This document shows positions 4,971 through 5,025 of a stretch of 5,025 nt of DNA, piece after piece. The translations under genes and the position numbers were made by a program. Under the pieces are notes generated by a model. The model did no database searches and was not told the origin of the DNA. It was given only the letters and a program-made list of their open reading frames with translations. This DNA comes from an uncultured Actinomycetes bacterium (GTDB lineage Bacteria; Actinomycetota; Thermoleophilia; Solirubrobacterales; 70-9): assembly GCA_946482365.1 (NCBI GenBank), contig CAMLQY010000058.1:1-5025 (forward strand). The letters are read 5' to 3'. Positions within the stretch are counted from its first letter, which is position 1. Each line of letters opens with the position of its first letter.

Positions 4971-5025
4971 TTCACGGAGAGTTTGATCCTGGCTCAGGAC
5001 GAACGCTGGCGGCGTGCTTAACACA
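4971..5025 (+). rRNA. rrs: 16S ribosomal RNA, 5' end (truncated by window edge)
   Basis: The universal 27F primer site AGAGTTTGATCCTGGCTCAG is at 4978-4997, followed by the conserved GACGAACGCTGGCGGCGTGC and then TTAACACA. Because the 27F site begins at position 8 in E. coli numbering, the mature 5' end is placed at about 4971; it could differ by a few bases. Only the first 55 or so bases are present. GACGAACGCTGGCGGCGTGC, with GCTTAACACA at its end, is typical of actinobacterial 16S and is the main taxonomic clue in the window. Confidence 0.97.

Noticed and set aside
1..5025. Mobile elements, CRISPR arrays, tRNAs, toxin-antitoxin or defence genes
   Set aside because: Reading both strands found no transposase motifs, terminal inverted repeats, regular spaced repeats or tRNA-like sequence; nearly all bases are taken by known housekeeping genes and the rRNA leader.

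Overview
The window is a compact, visibly GC-rich stretch of bacterial chromosome made of housekeeping genes. The last 55 bases are the 5' end of a 16S rRNA gene. Its first stretch (a GACGAACGCTGGCGGCGTGC core followed by TTAACACA) is of the actinobacterial type. With GC-rich codon use, GTG/TTG/CTG start candidates and sparse ribosome binding sites, this suggests a high-GC actinobacterium, possibly a Thermoleophilia/Solirubrobacterales-type lineage. The phylum is fairly secure; the class is only an impression.

Layout, left to right: (1) the C-terminal half of argH (argininosuccinate lyase) on the + strand, cut by the window edge. (2) A 50-bp gap holding a perfect 11-bp stem-loop. (3) A 3-methyladenine DNA glycosylase of the AAG/Mpg family on the + strand, with an uncertain start. 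(4) Convergent with it and overlapping by 14 bp, a bifunctional class A penicillin-binding protein (GT51 plus transpeptidase) on the - strand, with a Pro/Glu/Ala-rich C-terminal tail. (5) Divergent from the PBP, with only about 7 bp between start codons, tyrS (tyrosyl-tRNA synthetase, TyrZ-like with an S4 domain) on the + strand. (6) A ribosomal RNA promoter beginning 8 bp after the tyrS stop, a structured pre-16S leader of about 250 nt, and the start of 16S rRNA.

The proteins belong to separate pathways: arginine synthesis, base-excision repair, peptidoglycan polymerisation and tRNA charging. The only functional theme is that tyrS sits next to an rRNA operon. I see no mobile element, CRISPR array, tRNA or defence system, and no convincing undescribed protein system. 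The points that merit a second look are non-coding: the argH/mpg hairpin that covers the candidate mpg start codon, the overlapping divergent tyrS/PBP promoter elements that imply leaderless mRNA, and the hairpin/boxA architecture of the rRNA leader.
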